Of a stretch of DNA of 64,000 nucleotides, positions 8,510 to 17,700 are shown piece after piece. Position numbers and translations under genes: made by a program. The stretch's first letter is position 1, and each line of letters starts with the position of its first letter. This DNA is from an uncultured Bacteroidota bacterium (lineage in GTDB: Bacteria > Bacteroidota > Bacteroidia > Flavobacteriales > Flavobacteriaceae): positions 55,497 to 119,496 of the forward strand of contig CACKQW010000004.1 of NCBI GenBank assembly GCA_902602415.1, given 5' to 3'. The notes under the pieces were generated by a model that saw nothing but the letters and a program-made list of their open reading frames with translations, was not told the origin of the DNA and did no database searches.

Positions 8510-9561
8510 TGATTAAAGCTGATATCTTAATTATTGGTGCAGGTCCAGTTGGCCTCTTTGCTGTTTTTGAAGCTGGTTTACTTAAAATGAAATGTCATTT
8601 AATTGATGTGCTTCCAAAAGCTGGTGGGCAATGTATTGAGTTGTATCCAAAAAAACCTATTTATGATATCCCTGCCCATCCTGAAATTCTAGCTGGTGAT
8701 TTGATTGAAAAATTAATCGAACAAAGTAGTCAATTCAAACCAGGATTCACTCTTGGTGAGAAAGCAGAAAAACTTGAAAAAAATAAAGATGGAACCTTTA
8801 CAGTTACAACAGACAAAGGGACTAAACATAATGCTCCGGTAGTTGCAATTGCAGGGGGTCTTGGTGGTTTTCAGCCAAGAAAACCCAATTTTGATGGAAT
8901 TGAAAATTTTGAAAATAAAGGTATTTTATATTTCATCAAAGATCCAAAAATTTTTAACAATAAAAATATTGTTATTTCTGGAGGAGGTGATTCCGCGTTA
9001 GATTGGGTTATTGAATTATCAAAATCAGCAAAAAATATTACCCTTGTACATCGAAGAAATGAATTCAGAGGCGCAAAAGATTCAGTCGATAAAGTTCAAC
9101 AATTGAAAGATTTGAAAAAAATTAATCTGATAACCCCAGCTGAAGTTTTTAAGCTTGACGGTGATGACCAATTAGAAAATGTTTATGTGAAAAAAGTGGA
9201 TGAAGAAATTAAAATCAAAGCAGATTATTTTATTCCATTATTTGGTTTAACACCAAGGCTGGGTTCAATTACTGATTGGGGTCTTGAAATTGAAAAAAAT
9301 TCAATCAAAGTAAACAATGCTTTAGATTACCAAACAAATATTAACGGAATTTTTGCAATTGGAGATATCAATACCTATCCTGGAAAACTTAATTTGATAC
9401 TATGTGGTTTTCATGAGGCAGCGTTAATGTGCCAAGCAGCTTTTAAGATTATAAATCCTGAAAAGAAATTTATACTGAAATATACCACAGTTTCTGGTGT
9501 GGAGGGGTTTGACGGATCGTTAAAAAAGGCAGAAGGTTCAGTCGTGAAATCTATTGATTAA
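8509..9561 (+). CDS. Ferredoxin--NADP reductase, thioredoxin-reductase-like (YumC type)
   Basis: FAD-dependent reductase of 350 residues. The N-terminal FAD-binding loop is IIGAGPVGLFAVFEAG (about 6-21), followed by the family block LPKAGGQCIELYPKKPIYDIPA. An NAD(P)-binding loop (ISGGGDSALDW) lies near residue 160, and a second FAD contact (AIGDINTYPGKLNLILCGFHEA) near 285. The redox-active CxxC of true thioredoxin reductases is missing, as expected for this ferredoxin-reductase subfamily. Its position directly after Mrp and NifU suggests it supplies electrons for Fe-S or other ferredoxin-linked work. No ferredoxin gene is adjacent, so the partner is unknown. Confidence 0.9.
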   Translation: MIKADILIIGAGPVGLFAVFEAGLLKMKCHLIDVLPKAGGQCIELYPKKPIYDIPAHPEILAGDLIEKLIEQSSQFKPGFTLGEKAEKLEKNKDGTFTVTTDKGTKHNAPVVAIAGGLGGFQPRKPNFDGIENFENKGILYFIKDPKIFNNKNIVISGGGDSALDWVIELSKSAKNITLVHRRNEFRGAKDSVDKVQQLKDLKKINLITPAEVFKLDGDDQLENVYVKKVDEEIKIKADYFIPLFGLTPRLGSITDWGLEIEKNSIKVNNALDYQTNINGIFAIGDINTYPGKLNLILCGFHEAALMCQAAFKIINPEKKFILKYTTVSGVEGFDGSLKKAEGSVVKSID

Positions 9562-9612
9562 TTTATCAATAAACTTTATTAATCTATTTTCTCTGATTTT
9601 GAAATCTGCAGT

Positions 9613-10446
9613 TCATTTTTCAGAAAAACTGTATGAGTAAGTTTCATGTTTGGAATCTCTTAAATCTGACCATGAAGAGTTACTTTCTAACAAATCTTCA
9701 ATAGCATCCCACAATAAAATTCTCTTTTGTAGAGCAACCTTAGAAATTTCTTCAATTTCTAACCAAAATTCAGCTTTATTTCCAGCAAGTTTTGATACCA
9801 TGTCAAGAGCCATTGGTCCATGCTCGTCTTCATCAAGTTCAATATGTCTTTCAAAATAATATATGAGTTTACCAATATTACTACCCTTGATATTTTTTTC
9901 GAATTCGTGCAGTATTTCGTTGAACATATTTGGGATTAAGTTTTCTCTACCAAAAGTAAAAATAGCAGCTATTTTATGTGGTTTGCCCTCCCTGATTACA
10001 GAAAAAGTAAAATGTAAAAATTCTTTAATATTTGGATGAATATCTAAATCTTTAATGCACTTATCAATATCATTTGACTGTGATAATTTAAAAATATTTT
10101 CACTAGATTTTTCAGTTGATGCACCAATATCCAACATTGCATCAAGATACAATTCATAATGGCTTTTTCTCATTCCTTCTTGATTAACATCAGTTTCTTC
10201 CGCAAGTACAATTTCGTTAATTAAATATGCAGTTTCAGAGTTTTTATTCGGCATCCAAGGAGTCTTTGTACATGTTAGAATCAATTGTAATGATTTCAAT
10301 AGAGACATAAAATCCCATACGGCATAAACATGATTTTGAGTAAATGTTCTAAGATCCTCTATTCTGTTAATTTTAGAATATAAGCTGTGATTCAAAAGCT
10401 TTTGTCTTAATGGTTCAATCTGTTTTTGTATATTTTTTATGTTCAT
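9613..10446 (-). CDS. DUF3050 protein (heme-oxygenase-like fold)
   Basis: The 277-residue protein belongs to DUF3050, a helical family thought to share the heme-oxygenase-like/diiron fold. Family features are the start IEPLRQKLLNHSLY, the block FTQNHVYAVWDFMSLLKSLQ, EIVLAEETD and EDEHGPMALDMVSKL near residue 220. His and acidic residues in these helices (HVYAVWDF, ERHIELDEDEHG) could bind metal. It begins 6 bp after the acyl-CoA dehydrogenase gene on the same strand, so the two probably share an operon. The reaction is unknown. It converges on the ferredoxin reductase gene with a 51-bp gap. Confidence 0.85.
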   Translation of the reverse strand: MNIKNIQKQIEPLRQKLLNHSLYSKINRIEDLRTFTQNHVYAVWDFMSLLKSLQLILTCTKTPWMPNKNSETAYLINEIVLAEETDVNQEGMRKSHYELYLDAMLDIGASTEKSSENIFKLSQSNDIDKCIKDLDIHPNIKEFLHFTFSVIREGKPHKIAAIFTFGRENLIPNMFNEILHEFEKNIKGSNIGKLIYYFERHIELDEDEHGPMALDMVSKLAGNKAEFWLEIEEISKVALQKRILLWDAIEDLLESNSSWSDLRDSKHETYSYSFSEK

Positions 10447-10452
10447 ATTATT

Positions 10453-11631
10453 TTACTTGAATGCATTAATGCCAGTGATATCTAACCCTGTAATAAGTAG
10501 ATGAATATCATGTGTGCCCTCATATGTGATGACACTTTCAAGATTCATCATGTGCCTCATAATTGGGTAATCACCTGTAATTCCCATACCACCTAAAACT
10601 TGTCTGGCTTCTCTGGCAACTTTGATTGCCATTTCAACATTGTTTCTTTTTGCCATGGATATTTGAGCAGTGGTAGCTTTTCCTTCATTTTTCAAGGTCC
10701 CAAGTCTCCATGCTAGTAGTTGGGCTTTTGTGATTTCTGTGACCATCTCAGATAGTTTTTTTTGCTGAAGTTGAAACCCTCCAATAGGTTTGCCAAATTG
10801 ACTCCTTTCTTTACTGTATTTTAAGGCAGTATCATAGCAATCCATTGCAGCTCCAATTGCACCCCATGCTATTCCATACCTTGCTGAGTCAAGGCACTTT
10901 AATGGTGCTCCAAGTCCAGACTTATTGGGCATAAGATTATTTTTTGGGACTTTAACATCATTAAAAATTAATTCACCTGTTGCGCTAGCACGCAACGACC
11001 ATTTATTATGTGTTTCAGGCGTGGTAAACCCTTCCATACCTCTCTCAACGATTAATCCGTGTATTCTTCCTTCTTCATTTTTTGCCCAAACAATTGCAAT
11101 ATCTGCAAAAGGTGAATTCGAAATCCATAATTTTGCTCCATTCAAAAGATAATGATCACCACAGTCTTTGTAATTTGTGGTCATCCCGCCAGGATTTGAG
11201 CCATGATCTGGCTCTGTCAAGCCAAAGCAACCAATCAGTTCACCAGTTGCTAGTTTTGGCAAAAACCTTTTCTTTTGTTCCTCAGTTCCATAGTTAAAAA
11301 TTGGCCCCATAACAAGTGAAGACTGTACAGACGCTGTTGATCTTATCCCTGAATCACCTCTTTCAATTTCTTGCATAATTAATCCAGATGAAATTTCATC
11401 TAAACCAGACCCACCATATTCAACAGGAATATTAGGTCCAAATGCACCAATTTCTGCCAACTCTTTTAATAAATGATCAGGAAATTTTGCTTTTTGAGCA
11501 TATTCTTCTATGATTGGGGATACCGATTTTTTAACCCAATCTCTTACTGAGTTTCTTATAAGCTTATGTTCATCAGTTAAAAGATCATCAACTTTATAAT
11601 AATCAGGAGCCTCGAATAAATCAGGTTTCAT
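10453..11631 (-). CDS. gcdH: Acyl-CoA dehydrogenase, probably glutaryl-CoA dehydrogenase
   Basis: FAD enzyme of 392 residues that oxidises an acyl-CoA. Overall pattern and length match the GcdH group (lysine/tryptophan breakdown, glutaryl-CoA to crotonyl-CoA). The FAD/substrate loop is GCFGLTEPDHGSNPGGM (about 135-151). The region QFGKPIGGFQLQQKKL follows near 280. The presumed catalytic Glu lies in VITYEGTHDIHLL close to the C-terminus. Strong similarity to proteins annotated as GcdH in Flavobacteriia supports the call, but substrate cannot be proven from sequence. It sits between a Rieske oxygenase and a DUF3050 gene on the same strand. Confidence 0.9.
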   Translation of the reverse strand: MKPDLFEAPDYYKVDDLLTDEHKLIRNSVRDWVKKSVSPIIEEYAQKAKFPDHLLKELAEIGAFGPNIPVEYGGSGLDEISSGLIMQEIERGDSGIRSTASVQSSLVMGPIFNYGTEEQKKRFLPKLATGELIGCFGLTEPDHGSNPGGMTTNYKDCGDHYLLNGAKLWISNSPFADIAIVWAKNEEGRIHGLIVERGMEGFTTPETHNKWSLRASATGELIFNDVKVPKNNLMPNKSGLGAPLKCLDSARYGIAWGAIGAAMDCYDTALKYSKERSQFGKPIGGFQLQQKKLSEMVTEITKAQLLAWRLGTLKNEGKATTAQISMAKRNNVEMAIKVAREARQVLGGMGITGDYPIMRHMMNLESVITYEGTHDIHLLITGLDITGINAFK

Positions 11632-11643
11632 AATTTTTTTTTA

Positions 11644-11651
11644 CAAAGTTA
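11644..11651 (-). promoter_or_regulatory. Possible -7 promoter box before the acyl-CoA dehydrogenase gene
   Basis: The minus strand reads TAACTTTG, matching TAnnTTTG, 12 bp before the start at 11631. This would give the dehydrogenase/DUF3050 pair its own transcript. No upstream TTG is seen at a good distance. Confidence 0.4.
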
Positions 11652-11686
11652 AATAATGCTGGTTTAAGATTAAACTATTTTAAGCT

Positions 11687-12772
11687 TTATTTATGATTAA
11701 TAAATTGTGAAATTAAGCAGTGAAAATGGTGTACTCCCTTTTCTCTTTTGGGGGAGAATCTTCCTGAGTGATAAAAACTTGAATTAATTCCTTTTTGAAC
11801 ATTTTCAACAATTTTTTCATCTTCAATTTCCACTCTGTTTAAGTCCTCACTTGCACCACTAAAAAGTTTTGTGCTGTCCATAACATATGAACGAAATAAA
11901 ACTTTAGTTTTTGACTTATTAATTGGACAAACTACATTTAATGAAATACCCCAAGGATAAATATTCAACATGATATTAGGAAAAATCCAATAATAAAATG
12001 CTGCAATTTTTTTTCCATAATCTTGATGATTTTTTGGAAATTGAAAACACTCATCTTTATTTTTTGAAAAACCAATTTGTAGATTAAAATTTTTATAGAT
12101 TTCCGTTTCATAATTATTATAATCAAGAACATTATTTAGATCCTTGTGAACGAATGGAACATGAAATCCTTCCAAAAAATTATCACAATAAATTGCCCAA
12201 TGTGCATTTACAATGTAGTCCTGCGAAAGATTATTATTAATTTCAAGTTTATCTAAAGACAAAAATGAAATTCTTTTTTCTACTTGTTTCAAAATTGGTA
12301 ATAATTCAAAATTAGGATTTATGCCAACAAAAAATAGCCCATACCAATTTATTAGTGGAAGGTTTTTTAAATCGTCACATATACTTGGGAAATTTTTTAC
12401 TGATTCAAATTCAGGCATAAACTCAAATTTGCCGTCTAAACTAAATCTCCTGCCATGGTAATTGCAAACAATTTTCTTTGGGTTACATTCTTTATTTACA
12501 AGTACATTTCCACGATGTGTACATACATTGGAATAGCATGTTATTTCATCATTATTTTTTAATAATATAATAGGCTCATTGATTAGTTCCTTTAAAATAT
12601 TTATGGGAATTATAATATTATCTTTTTTATTTACCCCTTTGCTGTCAATCCATTGCCATGATTTTAAGAAAATTTTTTCTTTTGTTAGATTATAAAATTC
12701 TTCATTCGTATAAAATTCTGATGGAAGTGTATTAGCAAGCTCAATTCTTTTATTTACAAATATTTTTCCCAT
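11687..12772 (-). CDS. Rieske non-heme iron oxygenase, alpha subunit-like
   Basis: The 361-residue protein has an N-terminal Rieske [2Fe-2S] domain with the CxH and CxxH ligand pairs (CTHRGNVL and CNYHGRRF, about residues 84-108). A catalytic domain follows with the mononuclear-iron motif DNFLEGFHVPFVH (about 198-210), carrying the two His ligands. This is the layout of ring-hydroxylating oxygenases and choline-monooxygenase-like enzymes. The substrate is unknown, and no beta subunit or dedicated reductase gene is beside it. The ferredoxin reductase at 8509 is a possible electron source by inference only. It lies 2 bp after rimM on the same strand, an unusual attachment to a ribosomal operon. 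Confidence 0.87.
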   Translation of the reverse strand: MGKIFVNKRIELANTLPSEFYTNEEFYNLTKEKIFLKSWQWIDSKGVNKKDNIIIPINILKELINEPIILLKNNDEITCYSNVCTHRGNVLVNKECNPKKIVCNYHGRRFSLDGKFEFMPEFESVKNFPSICDDLKNLPLINWYGLFFVGINPNFELLPILKQVEKRISFLSLDKLEINNNLSQDYIVNAHWAIYCDNFLEGFHVPFVHKDLNNVLDYNNYETEIYKNFNLQIGFSKNKDECFQFPKNHQDYGKKIAAFYYWIFPNIMLNIYPWGISLNVVCPINKSKTKVLFRSYVMDSTKLFSGASEDLNRVEIEDEKIVENVQKGINSSFYHSGRFSPKREKGVHHFHCLISQFINHK

Positions 12773-12774
12773 AA

Positions 12775-13293
12775 CTAAAGATCTAATATTCCGTCAGGAA
12801 GTTTCATCTTCATTGTTTTATTTTTTTTATCGACTCTAATAATTAGGTTATCATTTATTGGGATCAAAATTTTTTTCCCTGAAGCATTAATTTGAAATAA
12901 ATGTTGAGGGGATTGATCATTGACTCCAATAATATTACCAACTTTTTTATTATCCTTATCTAAAATAATGTATCCAATAATTTCATGGTAATAAAAACTA
13001 TTTTGATCAGTTTTAGGTAAGGATTCGATGGGAAGATAGATTTCTTTATTTATTAATTTCTTAGTATCATTCTCAGTATCAATACCATTGATTTTTACTC
13101 TAATTCTGTTAGTTTTATTTGGAATGACGTTAGAGATATCAAATGGAGTTAATACATCGTTAAGTTTAATAAATAATTTTTTAATGTTATGGTAAAATTC
13201 TGGCGAGTCGGTATCTAAAAAAATTATAACCTCTCCTCTAAAGCTAAATTTTTTAGTGATTTTTCCTACATAATAAAAGTCATCTAATTTCAT
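12775..13293 (-). CDS. rimM: Ribosome maturation factor RimM
   Basis: Assists late assembly of the 30S subunit by binding S19. At 172 residues it has the normal length. The N-terminal barrel starts DFYYVGKITKKFSFRGEVII, a standard RimM opening. The PRC-barrel half contains YYHEIIGYIILDKDNKKVG and PQHLFQINASGKKILIPI, and the end is MKMKLPDGILDL (typical LPEGLLDL). It follows rpsP by 66 bp on the same strand, the usual S16-RimM pairing. Confidence 0.95.
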   Translation of the reverse strand: MKLDDFYYVGKITKKFSFRGEVIIFLDTDSPEFYHNIKKLFIKLNDVLTPFDISNVIPNKTNRIRVKINGIDTENDTKKLINKEIYLPIESLPKTDQNSFYYHEIIGYIILDKDNKKVGNIIGVNDQSPQHLFQINASGKKILIPINDNLIIRVDKKNKTMKMKLPDGILDL

Positions 13294-13359
13294 AATATTT
13301 ATGATCTTTCTATTAGAAATAAAATTATAAAATAAAAGGGATAGGAGTAGTAATTATCT

Positions 13360-14124
13360 CTATTTCTCAGAATCTTCTGCTGCTGCTGGAGCATCTTCTG
13401 CTGCTGGAGCCTCTTCTCCTGCTGGAGCTTCTTCAGCTGCTGGCGCTTCTTCAGCTGCCGGCGCTTCTTCAGCTGCTGGAGCCTCTTCTGCAGCTGGCGC
13501 TTCTTCAGCTGCCGGTGCTTCTTCAGCTGCTGGCGCCTCTTCAGCTGCTGGAGCTTCTTCAGCTGCTGGAGCTTCTTCAGCTGCTGGCGCTTCTTCAGCT
13601 GCTGGAGCCTCTTCTGCTGCTGGCGCTTCTTCAGCTGCCGGTGCTTCTTCTGCTGCTTTTGTAGCTGCCTCTAAAGCTTCTTTTTGAGCTTTGATTCTTG
13701 CATCATTTGCAAGCTTTTCATTTTCAATTGCTTTTGCCTTAGCTTCTTGAAGTTGCTTTTCAACCATAGAGGATTTTTCATCAATCCTTTTCTGTTTATC
13801 CTTTAGCCATTCTTGAAATCTTTTTTCAGCTTCCTCCTCATCAAATGCACCTTTGGCCACACCACCTGCTAAATGGTGTTTTAACAATGCACCTTTGTAG
13901 GAGAGAATATTTCTTGCGGTATTTGTAGGTTGTGCCCCATTTGATAACCAAACAACAGATTTATCTATGTCTAGTTCTATTGTAGCAGGATTGGTATTTG
14001 GATTGTAAGATCCAAGTTTTTCTAAATATTTTCCATCTCTTTTGGAACGTGAGTCAGCGGCGACAATCCAATAAAAAGGTTTTCCTTTTTTACCGTGCCT
14101 TTGAAGTCTAATTTTTACTGGCAT
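13360..14124 (-). CDS. rpsP: 30S ribosomal protein S16 with a long repetitive tail
   Basis: Residues 1-85 are a standard S16 core (MPVKIRLQRHGKKGKPFYWIVAADSRSKRDG, shown by its opening residues, and VWLSNGAQPT). Typical S16 has about 80-90 residues, but this protein has 254. Residues ~85-155 form a charged, Lys/Glu/Ala-rich helix-like linker. After that come about 15 copies of the hexapeptide AAEEAP, ending in AAAEDSEK. Flavobacterial S16 often has an Ala/Glu-rich extension, but this tail is long and strictly periodic. It should be acidic, extended and disordered. No function is known for it. rimM follows 66 bp downstream. Confidence 0.95.
   Translation of the reverse strand: MPVKIRLQRHGKKGKPFYWIVAADSRSKRDGKYLEKLGSYNPNTNPATIELDIDKSVVWLSNGAQPTNTARNILSYKGALLKHHLAGGVAKGAFDEEEAEKRFQEWLKDKQKRIDEKSSMVEKQLQEAKAKAIENEKLANDARIKAQKEALEAATKAAEEAPAAEEAPAAEEAPAAEEAPAAEEAPAAEEAPAAEEAPAAEEAPAAEEAPAAEEAPAAEEAPAAEEAPAAEEAPAGEEAPAAEDAPAAAEDSEK
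13384..13650 (-). repeat. Tandem 18-bp repeat inside rpsP (about 15 copies)
   Basis: Consecutive 18-bp units encode AAEEAP. The GGNGC core recurs at exact 18-bp spacing from 13388 to 13640, giving 15 units. Units differ mostly at silent positions (GGA, GGC or GGT before GC), which suggests selection on the peptide. One unit has AGEEAP and the last has AAEDAP. Copy number could vary between strains by slippage or recombination. Confidence 0.95.
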
Positions 14125-14168
14125 AATTTTAATTTTTAGGTACCCGACCTGATTTTTAAATGTGGGGG

Positions 14169-14198
14169 CAAATATATAATATAAAATACTAACATCAA
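14169..14198 (-). promoter_or_regulatory. Promoter of the rpsP-rimM operon
   Basis: On the minus strand, TTG (14198-14196) is followed after 19 bp by TATATTTG (14176-14169). This is a full match to the Bacteroidota TTG-N19-TAnnTTTG promoter. The start codon is 44 bp further on, leaving a leader that contains a short AGGT/ACCT inverted repeat. Confidence 0.75.
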
Positions 14199-14245
14199 GT
14201 AAATCTTTAAAAATTTTGTGTTACATTTACTTTAACACCAAATAA

Positions 14246-14710
14246 ATGAAAAAATTTTTACTATTTATCATACTAATAACCTTCTCTAATTGTACTGAGG
14301 ATTTGAGCAACAACATTCCTGGTTTTGAAGCAAGTGTTGATGGTAAAGATTGGGTTGCACAAAGTTATAATGCTACTGTACAAAACAATCAATTATCTAT
14401 CTCTGGAAATAATCAACTTGGAACAATTTCAATGGTAATTGATTCAATTAATATAAATTCTTTTGAGTTGAGAAGTTGGACTGATGATTTTGCTGTTTTT
14501 CAGGACACCATTTATTACTCCACAAAAAATGATGGTATTGGGAGTATTGCATATTTGAGTGCTGGGAGAATTGATATTGATGAAATAGACTACGTTGGAA
14601 ATTCAGTTAGTGGTCATTTTTATTTTGAGTGTTATGACAATTCTGGATTACATGTGAAAACTGTTTCAGAAGGTGTCTTTTACAGAGTTCCTATAAATAC
14701 TGAAGATTAG
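14246..14710 (+). CDS. Small lipoprotein, DUF6252-like
   Basis: A 154-residue protein with a lipoprotein signal (hydrophobic stretch then FSNC, cysteine at residue 16), so it is probably anchored in the outer membrane or periplasm. The mature part starts with FEASVDGKDWVAQSYNATV, then alternates short polar and hydrophobic strands, as in a small beta-sandwich. This pattern, together with a place between rpsP and dnaE, resembles the DUF6252 family of Bacteroidota. No function is known. It ends 10 bp before dnaE and may be co-transcribed with it. Confidence 0.8.
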   Translation: MKKFLLFIILITFSNCTEDLSNNIPGFEASVDGKDWVAQSYNATVQNNQLSISGNNQLGTISMVIDSININSFELRSWTDDFAVFQDTIYYSTKNDGIGSIAYLSAGRIDIDEIDYVGNSVSGHFYFECYDNSGLHVKTVSEGVFYRVPINTED

Positions 14711-14720
14711 TTTTCTTTAA

Positions 14721-17700
14721 ATGTTTTTAATTTTTGATACTGAAACAACCGGTTTGCCAAAAAATTGGAAAGCTCCAATTACTGACACTAGTAATTGGCC
14801 AAGATGTATTCAAATTGCATGGCAATTACATGACAAATATGGAAATCTAAAAGAAAGTAAAAGTTTCATAATAAAACCTGATGGTTTTGATATTCCTTAC
14901 GAATCAGAAAATATTCATGGTATATCAACTGATTTGGCATTAGCTGAGGGGCATGATCTGATTAATGTTTTAGAATCATTTAACGCAGCAATTTCAAAAT
15001 CAAAGTTTATTGTTGGGCATAATATTAATTTTGATCTAAATGTTATCGGCTGTGAATTTTATCGATTAAATTTTGAATCTCAAATTAACACTGTTGATGT
15101 ACTGGACACTTGTTCGGAGCAAACCGCAGAATTATGTAAGCTTCCTGGTGGTAGAGGGGGAAAATTTAAATTACCAACTTTAACTGAGCTACACGAATTT
15201 TTATTTGACAAAAAATTTAAGGACGCACATAATGCAAGTGCTGATGTAGAGGCCACCTCGCGATGTTTACTGGAACTAATTAGAATTGAAAACTTCAACA
15301 AAGATCAAATTCAATTAGGTGAAAATTATTTTTATGAATTTAAACAAGCAAATCCAAATTCAATTGAAAACTTTGGAATCAAACATCTTAACCTTAAGAA
15401 AAAATCAGAAAAATTAAAGGAATCATTAATTCAGAATAATTTTGGTGTTGATGAAGCAAATATTATTGATAATGATCTTGATAAACATAACTTCTGTCAT
15501 CTGCATAATCACACTCAATTTTCTATGCTGCAATCGACAATAAAAATCAGAGATTTGGTTGATATTACCTATAAAAACAGTATGAATGCTGTTGCAATAA
15601 CTGATCTTGGAAACATGATGGGAGCATTCAGATTTATAAGTGAAGTTAAAAAAGTAAATCAAAAAATTGAAGAGGAAAACAAATCGCTTGATAAAAAAAA
15701 ACAGCATATTAAACCCATCATTGGATGTGTTTTAAATGTATGTGAGGACCGCTTGAATAAAAACTATCGTGATAACGGATATCAAATGGTTTTTTTGGCT
15801 AAAAATAAAAAAGGTTATGATAACTTATCAAAGTTGTCATCGCTTGGATTCACGGAAGGTTTCTATTATGTACCAAGAGTTGATAAAGAATTAATACTGA
15901 AATATAAAAGTGATTTAATCGTTCTTTCTGGAAATTTATATGGTGAAATTGCAAGTAAAATTTTAAAAGTTGGTAAAGCTGAAGCTGAGCAGTCTCTTTT
16001 GTGGTGGAAAAAAAATTTTAACGATGATTTTTATATTGAAATAAATAGGCACAATCAGCAAGATGAAAATGCAGTAAATGAAGTTTTATTGAACTTTTCT
16101 AAGCAGTACAATATAAAATTAATTGCTACCAATAGTACCTATTATTTAGAAAAAAATGAGGCTGATGCACATGATATTTTATTATGTGTGCGCGATGGTG
16201 AAAAATTGGCAACTCCCAAAGGAAGGGGTAGGGGTTTTAGGTATGGTTTGAGTAATGATCAATATTACTTCAAGACATCTGCTGAGATGAAAGATTTATT
16301 TTCTGATATTCCACAGGCTATAAAAAATATAAATGATTTAGTACTGAAAATTTCTGCCTTTGACTTAAACAATGAGGTTCAACTTCCAAAATTTCAAATA
16401 CCCAAAGAATTTAGTAATAAAAGTAAAAATGGTAGTGGTGAAAATGAATATTTGAAACATCTCACGTTTCAAGGAGCAAAAAAAAGATACGGAAAAGTTT
16501 CTAATGAACTGAGGGAAAGAATTGAATTTGAGTTAGAAACCATTAAAAACACTGGCTATCCAGGTTATTTTTTAATTGTTGAAGATTTTATCAAAAAGGC
16601 AAGGGAGATGAATGTTTCTGTTGGGCCCGGAAGAGGTTCAGCGGCAGGATCAGTAGTTGCTTATTGTCTTTGGATTACAAATATTGATCCGATTAAGTAT
16701 GATTTGCTTTTTGAAAGATTTTTAAATCCAGATAGAATAAGTATGCCTGACATTGATATTGATTTTGATGACGTTGGAAGGAATAAGGTTATTAATTATG
16801 TTATTGAAAAGTATGGAGAAAATCAAGTAGCTCAAATAATTACATATGGCACAATGGCAGCAAAATCTTCTATTAGAGATACTGCTCGAGTCTTAGACCT
16901 TCCGTTAGGAGATGCTGATAGAATAGCAAAGCTAGTTCCCAATATGGCTAAACTTAGCTCCATTTTTGAAACAAATCATAAAGAGCTCAGAAATAAGTTT
17001 AGAGCAGATGATATAGATAAAATAAATCAATTACTCTCTATTTCACAGGCTGATAATTTGGAAAGTGAAACGATTAAACATGCCAGGTTACTAGAGGGAA
17101 CACTACGAAATACAGGAATTCACGCATGTGGTGTTATTATAACCCCAGATGATATTAAAAACTATGTACCAATCGCAACCGCCAAAGATTCAGATCTTTA
17201 CGTTACACAGTTTGATAATGCAGTTGTAGAACAAGCTGGATTGTTAAAAATGGATTTTTTAGGTTTAAAAACATTAACCTTAATTAAAGATACTGTCAAA
17301 ATCGTAAAGGCAAAATATGGAATTGAATTAGATCCAGACAATTTTCCAATAGATGATAAAAAAACATTTGACTTATTCAAAAGAGGGGACACAGTTGGTA
17401 TTTTTCAGTATGAATCACCTGGGATGCAAAAACACTTAAAAGATTTGAAGCCAACTGTTTTTGATGATTTAATTGCTATGAATGCTCTCTACAGGCCTGG
17501 TCCAATGGAATATATTCCAAGTTTTATAAAAAGAAAACATGGAGATGAAAAAATTATATATGATTTGCCTGAAATGGAAGAAATCTTAAAAGATACATAC
17601 GGTATAACTGTTTATCAGGAGCAAGTTATGTTGTTATCACAAAAAATCGGTGACTTTACAAAAGGAGAGGCTGATATTTTGAGAAAAGCCATGGGTAAAA

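Noticed and set aside
9552..9571. Inverted repeat TATTGAT/ATCAATA as terminator of the ferredoxin reductase gene
   Set aside because: It has no G-C-rich stem or T run and overlaps the coding end, so it is probably chance in AT-rich DNA.
13384..13650. CRISPR-like or satellite array
   Set aside because: The 18-bp units are contiguous with no spacers and remain in frame as AAEEAP codons of rpsP.
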